Source: Halomonas eurihalina
GTDB taxonomy: Bacteria > Pseudomonadota > Gammaproteobacteria > Pseudomonadales > Halomonadaceae
Assembly: GCF_008274785.1 (NCBI RefSeq)
Contig: NZ_VTPU01000012.1
Location: 1 to 64,000, forward strand
DNA: 64,000 nt
Direction of reading: 5' to 3'
Part shown: positions 7,941 to 16,177 of the stretch, one piece after another
Layout: each line of letters starts with the position of its first letter
Numbering within the stretch: position 1 is the stretch's first letter
The notes under the pieces: model-generated
What the model was told of the DNA's origin: nothing
Database searches by the model: none
The model's input: only the letters and a program-made list of their open reading frames with translations
Position numbers and translations under genes: made by a program

Positions 7941-9170
7941 TCACTTCGCCAGTGAGGGGCGGGCTTCGGCCTGCCGGGAGGCGGGCCGGGCCAGGCACCA
8001 GAAGCTGGCCATCGAGAGCACGCCGGCCAGGCCGATCGTCAGAGCCATGGCGTGGGAGGTGCCGTCATGGAACTGGCCGACAAGGGCGCCGATCAGTGCT
8101 GCCACGGTCATCTGCAGAAAGCCGAACAGCGAGGAGGCCGAGCCGGCGCATTGCGGGTTGGGAGCGAGGGCTCCCGCCATGCTCTGGGGCATCAGGATGC
8201 CGAAGCCGACGAGAAACAGGATGTGCGGGCCGATCACTGCCCAGGCGGCGTAGACACCGGCGAAGGCCAGGCTGGCCATGGCGGTACCGGCCAGGGCGCA
8301 CATCAGGGTGGCGTATTGCAGCAGGCGGTCGCGTCCCAGGCGATGACTGTAGCGGCCGCTGACCAATGACCCGACGAAGAAGCCCGCGACGATCAGCATG
8401 AAGCCGATGCCGTACTGAAAGGGCGTCAACCCCATGAAGTCGATCAGCACGAAGGACGAGCCGGAGAGAAAGGCGAACAGGCCGGCAAACCCGGTGGCAT
8501 TGGTCAGGGTATAGCCGATGAAGGTGCGTTGGGTCAGCAGCATGCGGAAGTTGGCCAGGATCACGCTGGGCTGGATCGACTGGCGCCGCTCGATGGGGAG
8601 TGGTTCGGGCATCGCGAACACCAGCAACAGCAGCATGGCCACGGCGTACAGCGCCAGCAGCGTGAAGATGGCCTGCCAGCCGAAGAACAGCAGTAGGCCG
8701 GCACCGATGACCGGCGCCAATGCCGGTGCCAGCGCCATGGTGCTGGCCATGTAGGAGAGCACTCGGCTGGCCTCGATGGGGCCGAAGATGTCGCGTACCG
8801 CGGCGCGGGCCAGTACCGGCCCGGTGGCGCCCCCGAATGCCTGCAGGAAGCGGCCGACGAGCAGGGTTTCGATATTGCTGGCCAGCATGCACAACAGGCT
8901 GGCGAACAGGAACAGGGCGAATCCCGCGATCATCACCGGCCGGCGCCCGAAACGGTCGGAGATCGGGCCACAGAACAGCTGGGCCAGGGCGAAGCCGGCC
9001 ATGTAGAGGCTCAGCGTCAGCTGTATCTCGTCGGGTCCGGTCGACAGCGCCTCGGCCATGCTGGGCATGGCGGGCAGGTACATGTCGGTGGCCAAGGGGC
9101 CCAGTGCGGTCAGGGTGGCCAGTAGCGCTATGGTCGCGGTCGAGGTCAGCCTCAGCACGTGCTGCTCCAT
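7941..9170 (-). CDS. Bcr/CflA-family drug efflux MFS transporter
   Basis: A 409-residue inner-membrane transporter of the DHA1 major facilitator group, with about twelve transmembrane helices. The family signature LATDMYLPAMPSMAEAL lies in and after TM1, the A-motif GPISDRFGRRPVMIAGF between TM2 and TM3, and RAAVRDIFG after TM4, as in Bcr/CflA proteins that export bicyclomycin, chloramphenicol, cysteine or sulfonamides. The substrate cannot be read from sequence. It is convergent with the PhzF gene with only a 13-base gap. Confidence 0.9.
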   Translation of the reverse strand: MEQHVLRLTSTATIALLATLTALGPLATDMYLPAMPSMAEALSTGPDEIQLTLSLYMAGFALAQLFCGPISDRFGRRPVMIAGFALFLFASLLCMLASNIETLLVGRFLQAFGGATGPVLARAAVRDIFGPIEASRVLSYMASTMALAPALAPVIGAGLLLFFGWQAIFTLLALYAVAMLLLLVFAMPEPLPIERRQSIQPSVILANFRMLLTQRTFIGYTLTNATGFAGLFAFLSGSSFVLIDFMGLTPFQYGIGFMLIVAGFFVGSLVSGRYSHRLGRDRLLQYATLMCALAGTAMASLAFAGVYAAWAVIGPHILFLVGFGILMPQSMAGALAPNPQCAGSASSLFGFLQMTVAALIGALVGQFHDGTSHAMALTIGLAGVLSMASFWCLARPASRQAEARPSLAK

Positions 9171-9318
9171 GGATGAGTGATGATCGTCAGGGACGCGACA
9201 GGCGGGCCGGCCTGTGCCGTACCCGCCTGTCGTCTGCGGCGCCTGATGGATCGAGCTGTTCCAGACTCGTCAGCGTGATCGCCTGGGCATGGCGCTGGTG
9301 ACGAGATTGCTTAGACCG

Positions 9319-9455
9319 CTCATTATAACTCAGTTTGCATCTGGCTGCTCGCCGGGGCAGCGAGCCGGAAGGCATCCAGGGCGCGGGCGTTCTCGGTGAT
9401 GCGCCGGATCCGCGGGTAGGCCGAAAGGTCGCATTCGCAGCGTTCAAGCGTCTGC
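9319..9455 (-). pseudogene. Fragment of the maiA 3' end (duplicate, frameshifted)
   Basis: Positions 9337-9445 match the 3' end of the intact maiA gene (15521-15630) almost base for base, in the same orientation. A one-base deletion in a run of C (minus strand) near the end shifts the frame before the conserved EQPDA tail. Weaker similarity continues through the bases just past the stop (GCTCAT and CTCAG blocks at 9319-9333). Nothing of the upstream two thirds of maiA is present. The rest of the gap between 9171 and 9538 shows no gene, only a weak dyad next to the exporter start. Confidence 0.8.
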
Positions 9456-9538
9456 GGCTGGTTCTGTGATGCGCCGAATTCCACCTGGTCTGGCCGTCGC
9501 TCGTGACTTTTGTAAACACCCTCTAAGCGAGATCATCT

Positions 9539-10324
9539 CTAGGATGCGTGATGGGGACATTCATCCTCGCGCAGGGTGAGGACTTCATAGCCATCTGCCG
9601 TCACCGCGATAGTGTGCTCCCACTGGGCGGAAAGCTGCTTGTCACTAGTCACCACGGTCCATCCATCGCGCTTCGACTTCACCTTGGCCTTACCTTGATT
9701 GATCATCGGTTCGATAGTGAAGGTCATGCCTTCTTGCAGTACCAGGCCCTGCCCAGGGCGACCGTAATGCAGTACCTCGGGAGGCTCATGCATCTCCTGA
9801 CCGATACCGTGCCCGCAGTAGTCGCGAACTACCGAATAGCCATTGGCACTGGCATGCCGCTGGATCGCATGTCCCACATCGCCGAGAGTCGCCCCTGGCT
9901 TCACCATGCGAATGCCCTGCCACATGGCCTCGTAGGTCTTGTCCACCAAGCGCCTGGCTGCTGGTGACACGGCGCCAATCAGGTACATCTTGCTGGAGTC
10001 GGTGATATAGCCATGCTTTTCCAGGGTAATGTCGACATTGACGATATCACCGGACTTGAGGCGTTGCTTTGGCGATGGCACACCATGGCAGACGACCTGA
10101 TTCAGGGAAGTGTTGAGGACGAAGGGGAATCCGTATTGCCCTTTGCTGGCAGGGTGCGCCTGCAGGGTATGAGTGATGAACGCTTCCGCCAGGTCGTTGA
10201 TCTGCATCGTTGACATGCCTACCTCGATCCGGGTGTCGAGGTAGGCGAAAACCGAAGCGAGTAATTGGCCTGATCGGCGCATCAATGCGAGTTCGTCGGG
10301 CCCCTTGATCACAACCTCACTCAT
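9539..10324 (-). CDS. map: Type I methionine aminopeptidase
   Basis: A 261-residue enzyme that removes the initiator methionine from nascent proteins. All expected metal ligands are visible: two Asp in VDITLEKHGYITDSSKMY, His in YCGHGIGQE, and two Glu in FTIEPMIN and QWEHTI. The VCHGVP His is also present, so activity is expected. The main chromosomal map is normally beside rpsB; this copy instead overlaps the 3' end of a ParD-like gene by eight bases (10317-10324), forming a two-gene unit. By eye, base composition is less GC-rich than in flanking genes. It is probably an accessory paralogue, though no other copy can be seen within the window. Confidence 0.93.
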   Translation of the reverse strand: MSEVVIKGPDELALMRRSGQLLASVFAYLDTRIEVGMSTMQINDLAEAFITHTLQAHPASKGQYGFPFVLNTSLNQVVCHGVPSPKQRLKSGDIVNVDITLEKHGYITDSSKMYLIGAVSPAARRLVDKTYEAMWQGIRMVKPGATLGDVGHAIQRHASANGYSVVRDYCGHGIGQEMHEPPEVLHYGRPGQGLVLQEGMTFTIEPMINQGKAKVKSKRDGWTVVTSDKQLSAQWEHTIAVTADGYEVLTLREDECPHHAS

Positions 10325-10523
10325 GGATGACCTGCCTTGTGTTTACTGCGGCCTGCTTCATTTGCTCCTTCAGAAGATCGTGGAAGGTCATCTGGGGATT
10401 GGCCTCGGCGAGCATGCCGATTTTGATCCAATACTCGGCCTGGGCATTGATAGAGCGCAGCATGGGGCCGCTGGCCTTGCGAATCTCATCATGCAAGACA
10501 TCGCTGATCTTCACGATTCCCAT
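10317..10523 (-). CDS. ParD-like antitoxin-family protein
   Basis: A 68-residue protein starting MGIVKISDVLHDEIRKAS, a short ribbon-helix-helix-like beginning, followed by INAQAEYWIKIGMLAEANP. It fits the ParD_like group of putative type II antitoxins. No ParE-like toxin is adjacent; the partner position is taken by map, whose start overlaps its last codons. The frame could extend to an ATG at 10553, but that would place the palindromic operator inside the gene, so I use 10523. On the minus strand, the palindrome AGGTATACCT supplies an AGGT ribosome-binding site just upstream. Confidence 0.75.
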   Translation of the reverse strand: MGIVKISDVLHDEIRKASGPMLRSINAQAEYWIKIGMLAEANPQMTFHDLLKEQMKQAAVNTRQVIHE

Positions 10524-10563
10524 AGGTATACCTAATATACGATATGTATACATATCGTATATT
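10524..10563. promoter_or_regulatory. AT-rich palindromic operator/promoter of the ParD-like/map unit
   Basis: 10534-10563 is a perfect 30-bp palindrome (half-site AATATACGATATGTA), and 10524-10533 is a second perfect palindrome, AGGTATACCT, abutting the start codon. The region is very AT-rich compared with its surroundings and includes TATA-type -10 candidates on the minus strand. Antitoxins commonly repress their own operons through such dyads, so autoregulation by the ParD-like protein is the simplest reading. Confidence 0.75.
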
Positions 10564-10757
10564 TCGGTTGGGGAAATCGCAAGCTCAGTAGTGGGTCAGT
10601 CAGGGAGCGGCGCCGGGCGCGGTGGGGCGGAACGGTTTGCCGTCGGGAGTGAATAGCGCGACTTGCGCGGCTTAGTCCTGGCGATCGGTAGCGCCGGCGG
10701 CTGTCAGACACCAGGCGAGGCAGAGCCTAGCTCGACCCTCCCATTAAGTGGTTTGAG
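10564..10757. other. Intergenic stretch without a recognised gene
   Basis: About 190 bases between the palindromic operator and the end of the AraC-type gene. It contains GC-rich low-information sequence and no reading frame with recognisable similarity, ribosome-binding site or stable terminator. It may hold the upstream promoter region of the ParD-like unit. Confidence 0.4.
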
Positions 10758-11543
10758 TTAGCTGCGCTCTTTCCTTGGTGAGTAACCTGTGCGCCGTCGA
10801 AAGGCTCGCGAGAAGCTCGAGACATCTGCAAATCCCAAATCCATGGCGATGACGCCGATGGGGCGTTTGGTCTGGCGAAGCCAGTATTTTGCCCACAGAA
10901 GTCGCCGGTGCATGACATATTGCTGGGGCGACATGCCGAACAATCGCTGGCATAGCAAGTGGAGCTGGCTTTGACCGAGGTGCATGGCGTCTGCCAACTC
11001 CGCATTATTGGGAGGAGACTCGAGATGCTGGTCGATAAATTGATCCATGGCTTCGGCAGAGAGTCGCTGATGTGGTATGGGCGTCGCGTCAACATCCCCT
11101 ATGAGTTGACTGAATTGCCCCACAAACAACATGGCCAATTGATGATTGATCAGGCGAATTCGAGATTCGTCGCTGATCGATTTCACTTGGGCGGCGGCGA
11201 ATTCCACCATGGGTAGCAGTGTCGGTGGCAAACTGAGTGTACGAGGCTCGGCAAACAGGGATTCGCGAAGATCCAACGCACAGCTTTGTTCCAAGGATCT
11301 CAGGCAGGGATCGGCTGTATCGAGGTCAATCACGAAGACCTCGCACTCTTCCTGCCGTCCCAGATAGGAATGCGGCTCGCCGGCTGGTAGAACAGCGGCT
11401 TCACCCAGAACCAGCCTCCCTCCACCACGGGTGAATTCGTAATCCATGGCTCCCTGCCAGCCCAACATCAACTGGGCCGTATCATGACAATGTTCGCCAG
11501 ATGTGCGGGCAATTGGATTGCATCGAGCTTGGGTCTGCTGCAT
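10758..11543 (-). CDS. AraC-family transcriptional regulator
   Basis: A 261-residue activator: an N-terminal cupin-like ligand domain (about residues 10-130, with HCHDTAQLMLGWQG and LPAGEPHSY) and a C-terminal pair of HTH motifs (about 165-261), the second being IGVIAMDLGFADVSSFSRAFRRRTGYSP. The longer frame begins with TTG at 11606; the ATG at 11543 keeps the whole cupin. It is divergent, across 120 bases, from the ornithine cyclodeaminase-like operon and is its likely regulator, in the style of AraC proteins that control arginine/ornithine or hydroxyproline catabolism. Confidence 0.88.
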   Translation of the reverse strand: MQQTQARCNPIARTSGEHCHDTAQLMLGWQGAMDYEFTRGGGRLVLGEAAVLPAGEPHSYLGRQEECEVFVIDLDTADPCLRSLEQSCALDLRESLFAEPRTLSLPPTLLPMVEFAAAQVKSISDESRIRLINHQLAMLFVGQFSQLIGDVDATPIPHQRLSAEAMDQFIDQHLESPPNNAELADAMHLGQSQLHLLCQRLFGMSPQQYVMHRRLLWAKYWLRQTKRPIGVIAMDLGFADVSSFSRAFRRRTGYSPRKERS

Positions 11544-11663
11544 GGGAATGTTCCGGGCGAGTGGCGATTGCGGAGCCTGGGACAACGCTTTCGGAACCTG
11601 GGCCAAAAAACCTGCCGTTAGGCCTCATAAACTGGTTGCTGGCCAACTCCAAATGAGGTTGAC

Positions 11664-12626
11664 ATGTTTCTGAATGCCGAGCAAGTGAGCCAGGCGCTGC
11701 CCTGGTCTGCCCTCGTGGAAGCACTGGATGACGTCTTCACCCGAACCGTTCACTCCCCGGTACGTCACCACCATCACCTACAGGTGCCTGGTGATCCGGA
11801 CGCCACTCTGCTGCTGATGCCGGCCTGGATCGAAGGCAAATACCTTGGCGTCAAACAGGTCAATGTTTTCCCTGGCAACAGTACCCGGGGGCTACCCGGA
11901 CTCACAGGTCACTACCTGCTGAGCTGCGCGCGTACCGGCCATCACTTGGCACAGTTCGAGGCCAATGAGCTGACCGCCCGCCGCACGGCGGCTGCTTCCG
12001 CTCTGGCGGCCCGTTACCTGGCCCGCGAGGGCGCATGCGAGCTACTGATGGTCGGTGCCGGGCGCATGGCCCGTCGTCTCATTCCTGCGCACCAAGCCAT
12101 GCGGCCGATCCAACGAGTACGTATCTGGGATATTCGTGAGGCTTCGGCTCGCGACCTGGCGAATGAACTCCAGGCTGAGGGGATCGATGCCGAGGCGGTG
12201 CCGGAAAAGAGCTTGGCCGAGGCTGCTGGTCGAGCCGACATCATCAGCTGTGCCACTTTGAGTCGCGAACCCCTGATCCGTGGTGAGTGGCTGTCGCCTG
12301 GTACGCACCTGGACCTGGTCGGTAGCTTCACCCCCTTCATGCGCGAGGCCGATGATGAGGTGATGCGTCGTAGTGCGATCTTCGTCGATACCCGTGAGGG
12401 GGCCACGAGTGAAACCGGCGACCTGATCGATCCTCTGACGGCTGGTGTCATCCATGAGTCCGACATCCTGGCCGACTTCCCTGACCTGTGCAGCAAGCGC
12501 CATGCCGGTCGCAGTTCACTCCAGGATCCCGAACAGGCCATCACGGTGTTCAAGTCGGTGGGTGCCTCGGTGGAAGACCTGGCGGCGGCCATCCTGGCCT
12601 ATGAGCGCTGTAGAGAACAGTCCTGA
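11664..12626 (+). CDS. Ornithine cyclodeaminase/mu-crystallin family protein
   Basis: A 320-residue NAD(P)-binding protein. The Rossmann glycine motif is in LLMVGAGRMARRLIPAH (about residues 127-143) and the N-terminal domain has the substrate-binding GVKQVNVFPGN and TARRTAAASALAARYL segments. Members include ornithine cyclodeaminase, alanine dehydrogenase (archaeal), and delta1-pyrroline-2-carboxylate or ketimine reductases. Association with an FAD amino-acid oxidase and an NhaC transporter makes an imino-acid reductase role (for example in D-proline or hydroxyproline use) as likely as ornithine deamination. GAGG six bases upstream supports the start. Confidence 0.88.
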   Translation: MFLNAEQVSQALPWSALVEALDDVFTRTVHSPVRHHHHLQVPGDPDATLLLMPAWIEGKYLGVKQVNVFPGNSTRGLPGLTGHYLLSCARTGHHLAQFEANELTARRTAAASALAARYLAREGACELLMVGAGRMARRLIPAHQAMRPIQRVRIWDIREASARDLANELQAEGIDAEAVPEKSLAEAAGRADIISCATLSREPLIRGEWLSPGTHLDLVGSFTPFMREADDEVMRRSAIFVDTREGATSETGDLIDPLTAGVIHESDILADFPDLCSKRHAGRSSLQDPEQAITVFKSVGASVEDLAAAILAYERCREQS

Positions 12627-12701
12627 GCAGAGGCAAGTTTCCCGAACTCCTGACACAACGACAACAGGGTGGGCAACACCCACCCAGGAGGCCATAAAGG
12701 C

Positions 12702-14159
12702 ATGAAAGACTATTCGACTCCTGACATTCCCGTGCCGAGTCTACCGCTGGCATTGATCCCCATCGTGCTGACCATCGCGTTACTCGGCGTACAAATCTTC
12801 TACTATGATGACTTCACTCCGCATATCCCGCTCGCTATTGGCTTCGGGATCACCGCCGTGGTCGGGTGGCTGCAGGGGTATCGCTGGAAGGACATCGAAG
12901 CCGGTGCCTTCAAGGTACTTCACGTAGCGATGCCTTCCATTGCCACGTTGATCATCGTCGGCATGCTGGTGGGCACCTGGATCGCCAGTGGCACCGTGCC
13001 AATGCTGATCTATCTGGGCCTCGAATTGATCGACCCAAGCTGGTTCCTGGCGGCCGCCATGTTGCTATGCACGATGGTCTCACTGTCCATCGGCTCTTCC
13101 TGGACCACCGTCGGTACCGTAGGCCTGGCATTGGTCGGCATCGGGGATGCTTTCGGCGTGCCCATCTACTGGACTGCCGGTGCCGTCGTCTCGGGAGCCT
13201 TCTTCGGCGACAAGATCTCGCCCCTGTCCGATACCACCAACCTGACGCCAGCGGTCACCGAGACCAATATTTTCGACCATATCCGTTACATGATGCCGAC
13301 CACCGTCCCTGCCATGCTGATTGCCCTGGCAATCTACTGGTTTGTCGGCGGTGCGGAAGCCGGTGTGGGACATTCCCTCGAGCGCATCAATGTCATCAAG
13401 CAGGGATTGGCTAACAATTTCGAGATGGGCATTTGGCAACTGCTGCCGCTGGTGGTGGTCATCGGCCTGGCCTTCTTCAAGGTGGCACCGATCCCGGCAC
13501 TGTTCATCGGCGTGATGCTGGGTGGCGGTGTCGCCATCCTGACCCAAGGGGCATCCATTCACGATGCTCTGACCTTCGCCCACAGCGGCTATTCTATCGC
13601 CACCGACAACGAGGCGCTGGGCAACCTGCTCAACCGCGGTGGAGTCACCTCGATGACCTGGGTGGTGACGTTGATGATGTTCGCTTTGGCCTATGGTGGC
13701 GCCCTGGAACGTACCCGCTGCCTGGAAGCCATCGTCAACACCATCATGGCAAGGCTAAAGAGCTTCCGCGGGTTACAGACCAGTGCCATCATGACTTCTA
13801 TGGCGACCAACTTGGTATCTGGCGATGTGTACCTTTCCATTGCCTTGCCGGGGCGCATGTACAAGCCAGCCTACGATCAGATCGGCTATTCGAGACTGAA
13901 TTTGGCCCGGGCCGTCGAGGAGGGCGGTACCCTAGTTTCGCCGTTGGTGCCGTGGAATGCGGGAGGTGCCTTCGTGATGGGAGCCCTGGGGCTGACCGTG
14001 ACCGCCGGTGACTTCAGTCAGCTGCTGTATATTCCCTTGGCCTTCGCCTGCTGGTTGTCTCCCCTTATCGGCATCCTCTACGCCCAGCTCGGCTGGTTCT
14101 CCCGACGGGCCGAATCCGAGGTTCCAACTGAGACGGGTGTGGCGGAGGACCAGGCATGA
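12702..14159 (+). CDS. NhaC-family Na+/H+ (or amino-acid) antiporter
   Basis: A 485-residue membrane protein of the NhaC family with roughly eleven to thirteen transmembrane helices. The family signature GDKISPLSDTTNL (about residues 178-190) is present. NhaC proteins exchange Na+ for H+; related members exchange amino or organic acids such as malate/lactate. Placement between an ornithine cyclodeaminase-like gene and an FAD amino-acid oxidase suggests uptake of the substrate of that pathway. I use the ATG at 12702 (MKDYS), preceded by AGGAGG; an in-frame earlier start at 12669 has no clear ribosome site. Overlaps the next gene by four bases (ATGA). Confidence 0.88.
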   Translation: MKDYSTPDIPVPSLPLALIPIVLTIALLGVQIFYYDDFTPHIPLAIGFGITAVVGWLQGYRWKDIEAGAFKVLHVAMPSIATLIIVGMLVGTWIASGTVPMLIYLGLELIDPSWFLAAAMLLCTMVSLSIGSSWTTVGTVGLALVGIGDAFGVPIYWTAGAVVSGAFFGDKISPLSDTTNLTPAVTETNIFDHIRYMMPTTVPAMLIALAIYWFVGGAEAGVGHSLERINVIKQGLANNFEMGIWQLLPLVVVIGLAFFKVAPIPALFIGVMLGGGVAILTQGASIHDALTFAHSGYSIATDNEALGNLLNRGGVTSMTWVVTLMMFALAYGGALERTRCLEAIVNTIMARLKSFRGLQTSAIMTSMATNLVSGDVYLSIALPGRMYKPAYDQIGYSRLNLARAVEEGGTLVSPLVPWNAGGAFVMGALGLTVTAGDFSQLLYIPLAFACWLSPLIGILYAQLGWFSRRAESEVPTETGVAEDQA

Positions 14160-15424
14160 ATCAGGCCACTTCCCCGAGTCGGATTGCGGTGATTGGTGGC
14201 GGCGTGGTGGGGATGACCATTGCCCTGGCCCTGCAGCGCCAGGGGCATACGGTCAGCGTGCTGGACCCTCGTGGGCCAGGTGAAGGTGCCTCCTACGGTA
14301 ATGCCGGTTTTCTGGCCACCGAACTGATCGATCCATTGTCGACGCTGGCTACCCTGAGAAAGGCGCCACGCTTGTGGCTTGATCCCCACGGAGCCCTGGC
14401 CTTGCCGCTTCGCTATTTGCCGCGACTTGTGTCCTGGTTGGGACGTTTTATCGCGGCCGCCCGTCCCGCCCGGGCCACCAAAGGGCGCCAGGCACTGGCG
14501 GCCTTGAACGGAGTGTCGGTGGCTGCCTGGAAGCGCTGCCTGGCCGAGATCGGGGCGGAGGAAGAATTGCTGGCATCGGGATATCTCCTGGTCTGGGAGT
14601 CCACCCGAGGTCGGGTTGCGGCCAAGGCGCAGATGGAACATCTGCAGCGTTGGGGATACGAGGTGGAATGGCTCGAAGCGGCCGAGATTCGCGCACGCGA
14701 ACCGGGGCTCGCCGGTAAGCTCAGCCACGGACTCTACTTTCCCGGCGCCCACCAAGTGCGCGACCCCCACGCCCTGGTACGACGTCTGGCGGAGGTATTC
14801 GAGGCCCGTGGAGGTGGGCTGTGCTGGACGAGCGTCTCCCGGCTGGAACCCCGTGACGAAGGCGTACGGTTGCATACCGATGCGGGCCAGCGGGACGTGG
14901 ACCGGGCAGTGGTCGCGGCGGGCGCCTGGAGCCACTACCTGGCCGAGAGCCTGGGCCTCGAAGTGCCGCTGGAGACCGAGCGCGGCTACCACCTCACATT
15001 GCCTACGCGCGGGGAGGCGCTGTGCCAGCCGGTAGGCTCGGCGGAGCGTCACTGCGTGATGACGCCGATGAGTTGTGGCCTGCGGGTGGTCGGTTTCACC
15101 GAACTTGGAGGCTTGACGCTGCCGCCGCGGGCGCGGCGCTACGCTTCGCTGCGCCATCATGTCCAGGCGCTGCTATGCGACTCCGCTAACCTCGATGATG
15201 GTGCCGAGGAGTGGATGGGCTTTCGTCCGACGCTGCCCGACTCCCTGCCGGTGATCGACCGCCACCCGGATCACTCCCAGATATTTTTCGCCTTTGGCCA
15301 TCAGCATCTTGGTTTGACCCAGGCGGCAATCACGGCGGAGCTCATGGGCGCCTTGGTAGGTGAGAGAGCCCCTGCGATCGACCTCTCCCCGTATCGCATC
15401 ACGAGGTTCATGAATGGCTCGTAG
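14156..15424 (+). CDS. FAD-dependent D-amino acid dehydrogenase-like oxidoreductase
   Basis: A 422-residue DAO-family flavoprotein (DadA type). The FAD-binding Rossmann motif IAVIGGGVVGMTIALALQRQ is at residues 9-28, followed by GASYGNAGF; the C-terminal part has WMGFRPTLPDSLPVI and the FAFGHQHLGLTQA closure typical of DadA and D-hydroxyproline dehydrogenases. It oxidises D-amino or imino acids, passing electrons to the respiratory chain. Translationally coupled to the NhaC gene through ATGA. The exact substrate is unknown; D-proline or hydroxyproline is possible given the cyclodeaminase-like partner. Confidence 0.9.
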   Translation: MNQATSPSRIAVIGGGVVGMTIALALQRQGHTVSVLDPRGPGEGASYGNAGFLATELIDPLSTLATLRKAPRLWLDPHGALALPLRYLPRLVSWLGRFIAAARPARATKGRQALAALNGVSVAAWKRCLAEIGAEEELLASGYLLVWESTRGRVAAKAQMEHLQRWGYEVEWLEAAEIRAREPGLAGKLSHGLYFPGAHQVRDPHALVRRLAEVFEARGGGLCWTSVSRLEPRDEGVRLHTDAGQRDVDRAVVAAGAWSHYLAESLGLEVPLETERGYHLTLPTRGEALCQPVGSAERHCVMTPMSCGLRVVGFTELGGLTLPPRARRYASLRHHVQALLCDSANLDDGAEEWMGFRPTLPDSLPVIDRHPDHSQIFFAFGHQHLGLTQAAITAELMGALVGERAPAIDLSPYRITRFMNGS

Positions 15425-15492
15425 TGAAGCGTACCGACTTTCTCGAAGAGCCGTTGGTTTGAGTCAGGCCACTTTCTTGGCCTGACCCGGTT

Positions 15493-15652
15493 GCTCATAA
15501 TACAGAGGCTTGCTCAGCTGGCATCTGGCTGCTCGCCGGGGGCGGCAAGCCGGAAGGCATCCAGGGCGCGGGCGTTCTCGGTGATGCGCCGGATCCGCGG
15601 GTAGGCCGAGAGGTCGCATTCGAAGCGTTCGGCGTTGAAGACCTGCGGCACC
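15493..15652 (-). repeat. maiA 3' end, right copy of a direct repeat pair
   Basis: This stretch (the last codons of maiA and its downstream bases) has a direct-repeat partner at 9319-9455. The pair bounds about 6 kb that contains the ParD-like/map unit and the AraC-cyclodeaminase-NhaC-oxidase block. The arrangement resembles the duplicated gene end left by integration or by duplication; no integrase lies between the copies. Confidence 0.6.
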
Positions 15653-16158
15653 AGGCAGATATCGGCCAGGGTTGGTGCATCGCCGTGGCAGAAGTCGCCG
15701 CTGCCGGCCTCTCGGCTGAGCATGCTCTCCAGGGCGGAGAAGCCCTGGTGGATCCAGTGGCGATACCAGGTTTGCTTGGCGTCGTCCTCGACCCCGAGTT
15801 CATTCACCAGATACTTGAGCACTCGCAGGTTGTCGAGCGGGTGGATCTCGCAGGCCACCACCTGAGCCAGCGCCCGGACCCGGGCGCGCTCCTCGAGTTC
15901 GCTGGGCAGCAGGGCCGGCTCCGGGTAGCGCTCGTCCAGGTACTCGCAGATCGCCAGCGACTGGGTGAGCCGGATCCCGTTGTCGGTCATTAACATCGGC
16001 ACCAGGCCCTGTGGGTTGTGGGCGAGAAAGGCGTCGTCACGCTGTTCGCCCTTGACCAGGTTGATCGGGGCCTGGTCATAGGCCAGGTTCTTCAGGTTAA
16101 GCGCGATGCGTACCCGGTAGGCGGCCGACGAGCGGAAATAGCCGTAGAGTGTCGTCAT
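15514..16158 (-). CDS. maiA: Maleylacetoacetate isomerase
   Basis: A 214-residue zeta-class glutathione transferase that converts maleylacetoacetate to fumarylacetoacetate in tyrosine/homogentisate breakdown. The glutathione site YFRSSAAYRVRIALNLK (residues 7-23), including the zeta motif S-S-A-x-R-V-R, and the NPQGLVPML and QSLAICEYLDE segments are visible. It is the last gene of the hmgA-fah-maiA set, 19 bases after the fumarylacetoacetase gene. Its 3' 110 bases recur, damaged, at 9337-9445. Confidence 0.96.
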   Translation of the reverse strand: MTTLYGYFRSSAAYRVRIALNLKNLAYDQAPINLVKGEQRDDAFLAHNPQGLVPMLMTDNGIRLTQSLAICEYLDERYPEPALLPSELEERARVRALAQVVACEIHPLDNLRVLKYLVNELGVEDDAKQTWYRHWIHQGFSALESMLSREAGSGDFCHGDAPTLADICLVPQVFNAERFECDLSAYPRIRRITENARALDAFRLAAPGEQPDAS

Positions 16159-16177
16159 TTGCCTGCCTCCTTGAGGG

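Noticed and set aside
9187-9519. A 110-residue minus-strand frame over the maiA fragment.
   Set aside because: It is an out-of-phase reading of the maiA remnant, as the same residues appear in a shadow frame of the intact maiA.
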